Source: Anaerolineae bacterium
GTDB lineage: Bacteria; Chloroflexota; Anaerolineae; JAFGEY01
Assembly (NCBI GenBank): GCA_016929775.1
Contig: JAFGIE010000092.1
Span: 1 to 17,541 of the forward strand
Reading direction: 5' to 3'
Length of the DNA: 17,541 nt
Part shown: piece by piece, positions 6,116-13,140 of the stretch
How the letters are laid out: each line of letters opens with the position of its first letter
How positions within the stretch are numbered: position 1 is the stretch's first letter
Position numbers and translations under genes: made by a program
The notes under the pieces: generated by a model
Told to the model about the DNA's origin: nothing
Databases searched by the model: none
The model's input: only the letters and a program-made list of their open reading frames with translations

Positions 6116-7719
6116 CTGTGCCCTGGCGGCTCTTGGACACGCCCCCCTGCTCCGCGGCGGAGAACATGTGCTTCGACGAGGCGATCCTCACCGCACGGGC
6201 GCGCGACCGGGTTCCGAACACGCTCCGTTTCCTGCAGTTCACGCCGCGGGCGACGCTGGTCGGCTACCACCAGTCGGTCGAGCAAGAGATCCGGATCCCC
6301 TACTGCGCGGCGCACGGGATCGAGATCAACCGCCGGCTGACCGGAGGGGGAGGGCTGTTCTGGGACGAAAGCCAGCTGGGCTGGGAGATCTATGCCTCGC
6401 AGGACGATCCCGGCTTTCCGCGCCGCGCCGAGGCGCTGTACAGCAGGATCTGCCAGGCTGCGATCCGGGGCCTAGACCGGCTTGGGGTGCACGCCGCCTT
6501 TCGCCCGCAGAACGACATCGAGATCGAGGGGCGCAAGATCTCGGGGACGGGCGGGACCAGCCTGGATGGCGCGTTCCTCTTTCAGGGCACGCTGCTGGTC
6601 GACTTTGACGTGGACACCATGCTGCGCGCGCTGCGCATCCCGACCGAAAAGCTCAAGGACAAGGAGGTCGCGTCGGTGCGCGAGCGCGTGACCTGCCTGG
6701 CGTGGGAGCTGGGCGAGGCGCCGCCGCTGGCGCAGATCAAGCGCGCCCTGGCGGCGGGATTCGCCGAGGTCTTTGGCGCCACCTTGGAGCCAGGTGGGTT
6801 GACGCCGTTCGAGCGGGAGCTGATGGGCGAGCGGCTGCCCTATTTCCGCTCCGACGAGTGGGTGTACGGCGTGCGCCGACCGCTGACCCGGCGGAACGAG
6901 CTGCGCGCCCTCTACAAGAGCCCCGGCGGGCTGATCCGCGCGTCGCTGCTGGTCAATGCGCAGGCGCGCCGGATCCGAGAGGCGTTCATCACCGGGGACT
7001 TTTTCGCCTATCCGCGGCGCGCGATCCTCGACCTGGAGGCGCGTCTGAAGGGCACGCCCGCCGACGCGGACGCGGTGCGCGACGTGGTCGAGGCGTTTTT
7101 CGCCAGCGACGCGATCGAGATCCCGGGGGTCACCGCGGCGGACGTGGTGCACACCCTGCGCGATGCGCTGGACAAGACCGAGTACCTGGAGCTGGGCGTC
7201 CCGCTCGAGCGGGTGAACGACGTGTTCACCGTGGTCAAGCCCTTGCGCGAGATCACGGCATGCGACACGCTGCTCCTGCCCTACTGCGCCAAGTTGACCG
7301 ACTGTGCGTACCGTTTCCGCGACGGATGCGTCCAGTGCGGGGCGTGCGACATCGGCGAGGCCTATGCGCTGGCAGAGGCATACGGCATGCGTCCGATCTC
7401 GATCCAGAGCTACGAGAACCTGGAGGAGATGCTGGAGGCGCTCAAAGCGGATGGCGCAGAGGCGTTTGTGGGCAGCTGCTGCGAGCCGTTCTATGCCAAG
7501 CACCGCGACGACTTTGAGCGGATCGGCTTGCCCGGGATCTTGGTCGACGTCGACAGCTCGACCTGCTACGACCTGGGCAAAGAGGAGGACGCCTACGCCG
7601 GGCGGTTCGAGAACCAGACGGCGCTCAAGCTGGATCTGATCGAGCGCGTGGTGGCGCGCGTCGCGCCGAGACAGCCTGCAGCGCGGCGGGCCCGGTGTGC
7701 GGAACGCGCCCGTGGCTGA
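6112..7719 (+). CDS. lipoate-protein ligase (LplA-like + LplB-like accessory domain) fused to Cys-rich DUF116 domain
   Basis: A 535-residue three-domain fusion. Residues ~1-250 are a BPL/LPL catalytic domain: YHQSVEQEI, RRLTGGGGLFW (74-84, matching the LplA RR-(S/T)GGG motif) and NDIEIEGRKISGTGG (134-148) with the catalytic Lys K142. Residues ~265-345 match the LplB-type accessory domain (GGLIRASLLV, ITGDFFAYPRRAILDLEARL). Residues ~378-515 are a DUF116-like domain with nine Cys: C384, C392, C398, C406/C409/C412 (C--C--C), C456-C457 in GSCCEPFYAKH and C485 in STCYDLG, suggesting Fe-S or other metal binding. It would activate lipoate or octanoate with ATP and transfer it to a carrier protein Lys, as sLpl(AB) does in the LipS1/LipS2 pathway. 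Start ATG 6112 overlaps the nitrilase stop (ATGA). Its 3' end overlaps the next gene by 23 bases. Confidence 0.88.
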   Translation: MTVPWRLLDTPPCSAAENMCFDEAILTARARDRVPNTLRFLQFTPRATLVGYHQSVEQEIRIPYCAAHGIEINRRLTGGGGLFWDESQLGWEIYASQDDPGFPRRAEALYSRICQAAIRGLDRLGVHAAFRPQNDIEIEGRKISGTGGTSLDGAFLFQGTLLVDFDVDTMLRALRIPTEKLKDKEVASVRERVTCLAWELGEAPPLAQIKRALAAGFAEVFGATLEPGGLTPFERELMGERLPYFRSDEWVYGVRRPLTRRNELRALYKSPGGLIRASLLVNAQARRIREAFITGDFFAYPRRAILDLEARLKGTPADADAVRDVVEAFFASDAIEIPGVTAADVVHTLRDALDKTEYLELGVPLERVNDVFTVVKPLREITACDTLLLPYCAKLTDCAYRFRDGCVQCGACDIGEAYALAEAYGMRPISIQSYENLEEMLEALKADGAEAFVGSCCEPFYAKHRDDFERIGLPGILVDVDSSTCYDLGKEEDAYAGRFENQTALKLDLIERVVARVAPRQPAARRARCAERARG

Positions 7720-8782
7720 GCGAGCGGACGTGCTCGTCGTCGGCGGCGGGCCCGCGGGGAGCTGCGCTGCGCGCGCGGCAGCGGCAGGCGGGGCGTCGGT
7801 CCTGCTCGTCGAGCGGCGCGCCCGGGTGGGACAGCCGGTGCAGTGCGCCGAGTATGTGCCGGCGCAGATCGCGCGCTATGTGGACCTCCCGCAGCGCTGC
7901 ATCGCCCAGCGGATCGCGGCGCTCGAGAGCTATCTCCCCGACGGCGAGCGCGCCGAGACGCCCGCGCCAGGATACGTGATCGACCGGGCGTGCCTCGATC
8001 TGTCGCTCGTCGTGGCGGCGCACCGCGCCGGCGCGCAGGTCTGGACGGGCGCGCGCGCGGTAGCGCGTACGCCGGCGGGGGTCCTGGTACGGCGCGGCGG
8101 GCGCGAGGTCGAGGTCTCCTGTACGGTGTTGATCGGCGCCGACGGGCCTCGCTCCACGGTCGGGCGCTGGATCGACTGCCCGGTCGAGGCGACGATCGTC
8201 GCGCGGCAGGTGGAGGTGGTCTTGCCTGCGCCGCGGGCGTGCACGGCAGTGTACTTTGACCCGCTCTACCGCGGAGGGTACGGGTGGGTCTTTCCCAAGG
8301 GAGAGACGGCGAACGTGGGCGTCGGGGTGAGCGGGGCGATGGGCGGCGACCCGCACGCTGCGCTGGCGTACCTGTTGGCGCGACTGGGCCTGGGCGAGGG
8401 TGCGATCGTGGGCCACACGGGCGGGCACGTGCCCTCGGGCGGACAGGTGCGCGCCCTGCGCGTGGGCAGTGTGCTCCTGGTGGGCGATGCCGCGGGGCAC
8501 GCGCACCCCGTCACCGGCGCGGGCGTGGCGCCAGCCGTGATCAGCGGGCTGCTGGCGGGCGAAGCCGCCGCGCGCGCGATCCGCACCCGTGACCTGGCGG
8601 CGCTGGACGGGTACCAGCAGGAGTGGGCGCCGACGATGGGCGGACCGATGCGTCACGCCCTGGCAGTGCGGCGCGAGCTGGACGCACATTGGAGCGACGA
8701 TCCGGCTGCGCTCAGCGCGCGCCTGCGCGAGACGTGGATCGCGTTCCGTGGATACGGGCGGCGGCGACAGCCCGCGCCCTAG
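7697..8782 (+). CDS. lipT: geranylgeranyl-reductase-like FAD-dependent oxidoreductase (LipT-like)
   Basis: A 361-residue flavoprotein. The N-terminal Rossmann motif VLVVGGGPAGSCAARAAA (G16-G18, G21) is followed by VLLVE, and QCAEYVPAQI resembles the geranylgeranyl-reductase family. YGWVFPKGETANVGVGV (Y195-G202) is that family's signature, and LLVGDAAGHAHPVTGAGV (G263-G267) is the second FAD motif. Relatives reduce isoprenoid double bonds. Next to LipS1/S2-type radical SAM proteins and an sLpl-type ligase, it matches LipT, the flavoprotein proposed to pass electrons to the radical SAM pair. That assignment rests on context. Start GTG 7697 overlaps the ligase by 23 bases; GTG 7712 is an alternative. 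A digeranylgeranylglycerophospholipid-reductase-like lipid role is possible but less likely here. Confidence 0.8.
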   Translation: MRNAPVAERADVLVVGGGPAGSCAARAAAAGGASVLLVERRARVGQPVQCAEYVPAQIARYVDLPQRCIAQRIAALESYLPDGERAETPAPGYVIDRACLDLSLVVAAHRAGAQVWTGARAVARTPAGVLVRRGGREVEVSCTVLIGADGPRSTVGRWIDCPVEATIVARQVEVVLPAPRACTAVYFDPLYRGGYGWVFPKGETANVGVGVSGAMGGDPHAALAYLLARLGLGEGAIVGHTGGHVPSGGQVRALRVGSVLLVGDAAGHAHPVTGAGVAPAVISGLLAGEAAARAIRTRDLAALDGYQQEWAPTMGGPMRHALAVRRELDAHWSDDPAALSARLRETWIAFRGYGRRRQPAP

Positions 8783-8801
8783 AGACCGAGGACCGACCGA
8801 G

Positions 8802-9488
8802 ATGGACCGAGACCTGCGCATCGACCTGCACACACATTCGTTCTTTAGCGATGGGGCCCTGCTCCCCAGCGAACAGCTGCGCCGCGCGGCAGTCAAGGGC
8901 TATGGCGCGCTGGCGATCACCGACCATGCCGACGCGTCCAACCTGGAGGATCTACTGGCGGCGCTGCTCCGTTTCGCGCGCCAGCAAGAGGGCGACTTTG
9001 GGCTGACGTTCATCCCCGGGGTCGAGCTGACGCACGTCGCGCCGCGCAGCATCGCGCCCCTCGCCCGCCGGGCGCTGGAACTGGGGGCGGGGCTGGTGGT
9101 GGTGCACGGGGAGACGCTGGTCGAGCCGGTGGCGCCCGGCACGAACGCGGCGGCGGTCGCCTGCCCCGACGTGGACATCCTCGCCCACCCGGGGATGATC
9201 ACGCTCGAGGAGGCGCGTACGGCTGCCGCCAACGGCGTGTACCTCGAGGTCACGTCCCGCCAGGGGCACAGCCTGGCGAACGGGCACGTGGTCCAGGTCG
9301 CGCGCGCGGCAGGCGCGTCGATGGTGCTCAACACGGACACACACGCGCCGGGCGACATGATCGACCAGGCTACCGCGCGGCGAGTCGCCGCGGGCGCCGG
9401 CATGGACGCGGACGAGATCGAGGCGGCGACGGTGACGAACCCACAGGCGCTCGTGGCGCGTGCGCGCGCGCGGATGGAGGGCAGATGA
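8802..9488 (+). CDS. PHP-domain metal-dependent phosphohydrolase-like protein
   Basis: A 228-residue protein made of a single PHP domain with nearly all expected metal ligands: IDLHTHSFFSDG (H10, H12), ITDHAD (D41, H42), IPGVELTH (E75), VVVHGE (H102), ILAHPGM (H129) and LNTDTHAP (D179, H181). PHP proteins include histidinol phosphatases and other phosphoesterases using a trinuclear metal site. ATG 8802 places the first metal motif at residue 8, as is usual; longer starts would extend into the previous gene. The gene follows the LipT-like gene by 19 bases and overlaps the first radical SAM gene by ATGA, so it is in the middle of the lipoate-type operon. Its substrate is unknown. Nothing here suggests histidine biosynthesis. 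Confidence 0.85.
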   Translation: MDRDLRIDLHTHSFFSDGALLPSEQLRRAAVKGYGALAITDHADASNLEDLLAALLRFARQQEGDFGLTFIPGVELTHVAPRSIAPLARRALELGAGLVVVHGETLVEPVAPGTNAAAVACPDVDILAHPGMITLEEARTAAANGVYLEVTSRQGHSLANGHVVQVARAAGASMVLNTDTHAPGDMIDQATARRVAAGAGMDADEIEAATVTNPQALVARARARMEGR

Positions 9489-10645
9489 AGGAGGAGGGCG
9501 TGTTGGAGAGCCCGCACTACGTCCAGACCAGCCTGGCGGCGGCGATGTCACTCGGGTTCCGGCGGGGCGGCTTCCGCCGCGACTCGTTCCTGACGGGCCT
9601 GAACCTGCTGGTGACCTATGCCGATGGGTGCGCGGCGCGCTGTGGGTTCTGTGGACTGAGCCACCAGCGCCAGGTCGCCGACGACAAGCGGACCTTTATC
9701 CGCGTCGATTGGCCGACCCTGGCGCTCGACGACGTGATCGCGCGCCTGAACGCGGACGGCGGGCGCCTGTGCCGGGTGTGCGTCGGCATGATCACGCACC
9801 GTCGTGCGTTCGACGACATGCTCGCGATCATCCGCCGCTTTGCGACCGAGTCGGATCGGCCGATCTCGGCTCTGATCGCGCCGACCCTGATCCGCGACCT
9901 CGATCGCCTGGTCGAGATCCGGGAGGCGGGGGCGGACATGATCGGGGTCGCCGTCGACGCGGCGACGCCTGCCCTGTTCGACCGCTACCGGGGCAGGGGC
10001 GTGCGCGGGCCCCACCGCTGGGACCACTACTGGGCCACGGCGGAGCGCTCGGTGGACGTGATGGGGCGCTACAAGGTCGGCGTGCACCTGATCGTGGGCC
10101 TCGGCGAGACGGAAGAGGAAATGATCGCCACGATCCAGCGCGCGCAGGACATGGGGGCGCACACGCACCTCTTTTCCTTCTACCCCGAGGCGGGCTCGTC
10201 GATGGCGCGCCACCCGCAGCCCTCCTACGGGCACTACCGGCGCGTCCAGCTGGCGCGCTATCTGATCAACGAGGGGCACGGGCGCTACGGCGCGATGCGC
10301 TTCAACGACGCGGGCCAAGTGATCGACTATGGCGTCGAGGTGGATGACCTGATCCGCTGGGGGGAGCCGTTCATGACTTCCGGCTGCCCGGGCCCGAACG
10401 GGCGCGTGGCGTGCAACCGGCCCTTTGGGAACGAGCGCCCGGGACAGCCGATCCGCAACTATGCTTTCCTGCCCGAGCCCGAGGACGTGGCGCTGATCCG
10501 CTACCAGCTGCGCGACTATGGCGATGCGCAGCCGGGCGGCGACGCAGCGGAAGGCGCGCAACGCCAAGCGTCTGCTGAGCGGATGCGCCTCGCCGGGGCT
10601 GCCGCCGGTCTGCGCCGCTCGCCCGGCGATCGAGACGGACGGTGA
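9485..10645 (+). CDS. radical SAM protein, biotin-synthase-related (one half of a LipS1/LipS2-type lipoyl synthase pair)
   Basis: A 386-residue radical SAM enzyme of the biotin-synthase-related type. It starts AAAMSLGFRRGGFRRD, then LNLLVTYADGC, with the cluster motif C49-AAR-C53-GF-C56 and GLSHQRQ. VGLGETEEEM is the usual late-strand motif. Four further Cys (C96 and C99 in LCRVC; C301 and C310 in SGCPGPNGRVAC) could ligate a second Fe-S cluster, as reported for archaeal LipS1 and LipS2. The gene directly precedes the second radical SAM gene (GTGA overlap). I cannot say from sequence alone which of the two is LipS1 (acts on 8-mercaptooctanoyl) and which LipS2 (acts on octanoyl). After about residue 347 this frame loses its codon bias and may be frameshifted. 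Confidence 0.82.
   Translation: MKEEGVLESPHYVQTSLAAAMSLGFRRGGFRRDSFLTGLNLLVTYADGCAARCGFCGLSHQRQVADDKRTFIRVDWPTLALDDVIARLNADGGRLCRVCVGMITHRRAFDDMLAIIRRFATESDRPISALIAPTLIRDLDRLVEIREAGADMIGVAVDAATPALFDRYRGRGVRGPHRWDHYWATAERSVDVMGRYKVGVHLIVGLGETEEEMIATIQRAQDMGAHTHLFSFYPEAGSSMARHPQPSYGHYRRVQLARYLINEGHGRYGAMRFNDAGQVIDYGVEVDDLIRWGEPFMTSGCPGPNGRVACNRPFGNERPGQPIRNYAFLPEPEDVALIRYQLRDYGDAQPGGDAAEGAQRQASAERMRLAGAAAGLRRSPGDRDGR
10518..10640 (+). other. probable frame-shifted C-terminus of the first radical SAM protein
   Basis: From about base 10520 the +1 frame has almost exclusively G/C in third positions and reads plausibly: QRKARNAKRLLSGCASPGLP, then PVCAARPAIETDG. The annotated frame instead gives a low-complexity tail (QPGGDAAEGAQRQASAERMR) with many A/T third positions. 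This suggests an indel near 10520-10545, by mutation or sequencing error. Because the +1 frame has no stop until beyond 10870, a compensating shift before the TGA at 10643 would also be needed. Confidence 0.5.
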
Positions 10646-11649
10646 GCGAGCTCGCGGCGGTGGAGCGAACGTACCCGCGCACGATCGAGGCGCTGTACGC
10701 GCAGCCGTGGGAGGCGTTGCAGGGAGCGGCGTGGGCGGCGCGGCGCGCGCACCACCCCGACCGGTTGGCCTTTGCCGTGCCGGGCGCCAAGCGTTATGCG
10801 ACCGAGTGCTATGCCAACGACCCGCGCCGCTTTGCCAGCATCAGCGTGACCGGCGGGGCTTGCGCGCTGCAGTGTGACCACTGCCGCGGGCAGCTGCTCG
10901 CCGGCATGCACCCGGCGGCGAGCCCCGAGGCGCTGCTCTCCCTCGGCGAGGCGCTGATCGACACAGGGTGCGAGGGGGTGCTGCTGAGCGGCGGCGCCGA
11001 CGCCGACGGTGCAGTCCCGCTCAGGCCCTTCCTGGGCGCGATCGCCCGCCTGCGCGCGCGCGGGCTGCGCGTGATCGTCCACACCGGGCTGCTGGACCGC
11101 GAGACGGCGCAGGGGCTCAAGGGGGCGGGGGTGGACCAGGTCCTGTTCGACGTGGTCGGCGATGCAGAGACCATCCACGACGTGCTGCACCTCGATCGCG
11201 CGCCAGAGGACTATGCCGCGACGCTGGGCCTGCTGCGCGAGCTCGACCTGCCCGTCGCGCCGCACGTCGTGATCGGCCTGCACTACGGGCAGCTGCGGGG
11301 TGAGCTGCGCGCGCTCGAGATGGTGCGCCAGGTCGGCGCCGACGTGATCGTGCTCGTCGTGCTCCGCCCGCTGCGCCACACGCCGATGGAAGGGCTGCCT
11401 GGCGTGGACCCGGAGACGGTGGGCAGGTTGGCAGCCGTGGCGCGGCTGGGCAACCCCCGCACACCGCTCGCCCTGGGCTGCGCCCGTCCCCCCGGCGAGG
11501 CCAAGTTCGCGATCGAGCGGTACGCCGTCCTGGCAGGGGTCAACGTCGTCGCCTATCCCGACCCAGCCACGGTCCGCCTGGCGGGCGAGCTGGGCCTGCG
11601 AACCAGCTTTGCCGAGCGATGCTGCACGTTGGCCCTGGGGCCCTCGTGA
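10642..11649 (+). CDS. radical SAM protein, biotin-synthase homologue (other half of a LipS1/LipS2-type lipoyl synthase pair)
   Basis: A 335-residue radical SAM enzyme. ISVTGGACALQCDHCRGQLL contains the C74-ALQ-C78-DH-C81 cluster motif, and LLSGGADADGAVPLRPF follows, typical of the uncharacterised biotin-synthase homologue group. Further Cys at C56, C110, C280 (LGCARPPG) and C327/C328 offer ligands for an auxiliary cluster. Together with the neighbouring radical SAM gene it fits the two-component lipoyl synthase LipS1/LipS2, which inserts sulfur at C8 and then C6 of a protein-bound octanoyl chain, replacing LipA. Start GTG 10642 overlaps the upstream stop (GTGA); the frame is closed shortly upstream. 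No lipoyl-carrier gene (GcvH/LbpA) is present in the window. Confidence 0.82.
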   Translation: MSELAAVERTYPRTIEALYAQPWEALQGAAWAARRAHHPDRLAFAVPGAKRYATECYANDPRRFASISVTGGACALQCDHCRGQLLAGMHPAASPEALLSLGEALIDTGCEGVLLSGGADADGAVPLRPFLGAIARLRARGLRVIVHTGLLDRETAQGLKGAGVDQVLFDVVGDAETIHDVLHLDRAPEDYAATLGLLRELDLPVAPHVVIGLHYGQLRGELRALEMVRQVGADVIVLVVLRPLRHTPMEGLPGVDPETVGRLAAVARLGNPRTPLALGCARPPGEAKFAIERYAVLAGVNVVAYPDPATVRLAGELGLRTSFAERCCTLALGPS

Positions 11650-11671
11650 CCTCTTCCTGATAGGTACCGTG

Positions 11672-12973
11672 ATGTCGGTGTATCTGGACTATGCGCGCTT
11701 TCTCTTTCCCCTGGTGCTGACGACGATCGTGCAGGGCCTGGCGGGGCAGGTGCTGAACGGCGGCATGGCGCGCATGCCGGAGGCCACAGAGACCCTGGCG
11801 GCGTATGGCCTGGCGTTCGGGATCACCGGCTTTCTGCTCAGCCCGCTCCTCCAAGTGCGCCAGTTGGGGATGGTGCTGGTCGACAGCCAGCGGGCGCTGC
11901 ACAAGGTGCAGCGCGTCGTGCTCGTCTTTGCCGCGCTCCTTTCGGGCGCGCTGATCGGCATCGCGTTGACGCCGGCAGGGGTATGGGTGGTCGAGGTGCT
12001 GCACGAGCTGGAGCACGCGCTCAGCGCTGTGGCCCTGATCGCCCTTGCGTGCCTGGCGCCGCTGCCGGTGCTGCACGGGCTGCTCCTCTTTTACCAGGGC
12101 CTGTTGGTCCGCATCCGGCGGACCGGCGTGATCAGCGCGGCGACGATCGCCAACATCGGGACCAGCATCGCCGCCACGTTCGCCCTCCTTCCGGCGCGCG
12201 TCGTCCGCGCCGCGCCGATCGCGCTGCCCTTGATCGTGACCTACACCGGCCTGCTGGTCGAGCTGGGGATCGTCTTGTGGGGCTACCGGCGCCACGTGCG
12301 GGGGGCGCTGCCGGCGGAGGGACGGGTCCTGAGCTACCGCTACATCGTGCGCTTTTTCTGGCCCCTGGCGCTGACCATGGCGGTCCAGGGGTTCAGCCGC
12401 CCGCTGATCAACCTCTTTGTCTCGCGCGGCGCCGGGGGCGCGGAAGCGCTGGCGGTGCTGACGGTGGTCTACCCGCTGGCAAACCTGCCCTACGGGTGGT
12501 TGAACGAGATACGCGCCCTCCCGGCGGCGTTCCAGGAGCAGCGGGGCAGCCTGCGCACGATCCTGCGCTTTGCCCTGGGCTGTGGGGCGCTGGTCTTTGC
12601 CGTCATGCTCGCCATGTTCTGGACGCCCGCGCGCGCGACCATCCTCCGCGCGTGGATCGGCGTCGAGGCAGCGTTGGCCCAGCAGGCGCGTGCGCCGCTG
12701 ATGGTCTTTACCGCCTTCCCGCTGGTCGTGATGTGCCGCGCCTACCTGCACGGCGTGGGCCTGGTCGAGCACCGCACGCGGGCGCTGGCGCCCAGCGGAC
12801 CGGCGCGCATGGCGGCGATCCTGGTCGTGCTGCTCGCCCTCTCCCCGACCGACGTTCCCGGGGCGACGCACGGTGTGGCGGCGCTGCTCGCCGGGTTCAT
12901 CGCCGAGACGGCGGTGGTCTGGCTCGGCGTGCGCGGACCGTGGCGCGAGCGCCTCGGTCCGGTGCCGGTGTAG
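11672..12973 (+). CDS. multispan membrane transporter, bacterial ANKH (progressive ankylosis protein) homologue, MATE-like fold
   Basis: A 433-residue polytopic membrane protein with about 10-12 hydrophobic segments. It resembles vertebrate ANKH, recalled from memory, along its length: LNGGMARMPEATETLAAYGL (ANKH: [21 protein letters not shown]-like), FFWPLAL (228-234) with SRPLINLFVSR, LPYGWLNEIRALPAAF (272 on), MFWTP, PLMVFTAFP, RALAPS and GATHGVAALLAGFIAE. ANKH exports pyrophosphate, citrate and nucleotides in animals; the substrate of bacterial members is unknown. Start ATG 11672 lies 22 bases after the radical SAM stop; GTG 11669 and TTG 11609 are alternatives and the ribosome binding site is weak. 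The terminal PVPV-stop lies inside a repeat element, so the original C-terminus may have been replaced. A generic MATE or flippase annotation would miss the ANKH relationship. Confidence 0.8.
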   Translation: MSVYLDYARFLFPLVLTTIVQGLAGQVLNGGMARMPEATETLAAYGLAFGITGFLLSPLLQVRQLGMVLVDSQRALHKVQRVVLVFAALLSGALIGIALTPAGVWVVEVLHELEHALSAVALIALACLAPLPVLHGLLLFYQGLLVRIRRTGVISAATIANIGTSIAATFALLPARVVRAAPIALPLIVTYTGLLVELGIVLWGYRRHVRGALPAEGRVLSYRYIVRFFWPLALTMAVQGFSRPLINLFVSRGAGGAEALAVLTVVYPLANLPYGWLNEIRALPAAFQEQRGSLRTILRFALGCGALVFAVMLAMFWTPARATILRAWIGVEAALAQQARAPLMVFTAFPLVVMCRAYLHGVGLVEHRTRALAPSGPARMAAILVVLLALSPTDVPGATHGVAALLAGFIAETAVVWLGVRGPWRERLGPVPV

Positions 12974-13112
12974 GCGCTCTCGGAGACATCGGATGTCTCC
13001 CAGACATCCGATGTCTCGCTTGCGGCGCCAGCTGAGTCCAGACCCGATGTCTCGCTTGCGGCGCCAGGTGAGTCAAGATCCGATGTCTCCCTTGCGGCGC
13101 CAGGTGAGTCCC
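12967..13112. repeat. palindromic 36-bp tandem repeat array, locus A (3 units)
   Basis: The array begins with a 64-bp head (12967-13030) matching 17281-17344 at all but one base. The head holds a perfect 8+1+8 palindrome, GAGACATCGGATGTCTC (12983-12999), then GACATCCGATGTC (13003-13015). Units with the core CGATGTCTCGCTTGCGGCGC start at 13009, 13045 and 13081 (36-bp period); the third carries CTCCC in place of CTCGC. There are no unique spacers. The array lies between convergent genes, and its palindromes could act as a bidirectional transcription end. Confidence 0.92.
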
Positions 13113-13140
13113 TGCGCTGCCTGCCGTGCGAGGCAACAGG

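Noticed and set aside
8802..9488. Histidinol phosphatase (hisK) of histidine biosynthesis
   Set aside because: Only the general PHP metal ligands match; no histidine genes are near.
11540..12871. Long 443-aa - strand ORF, and similar long ones at 3480-4514, 5015-6037, 6472-7503 and 9548-10567
   Set aside because: They are antisense to well-supported genes, lack recognisable domains and are Arg/Asp/His-rich, as expected from the complement of GC-rich codons.
13112..13140. Terminator of the secreted-protein gene (TGCCT/AGGCA inverted repeat)
   Set aside because: Only five pairs and no T-tract in the - strand direction; too weak to call.
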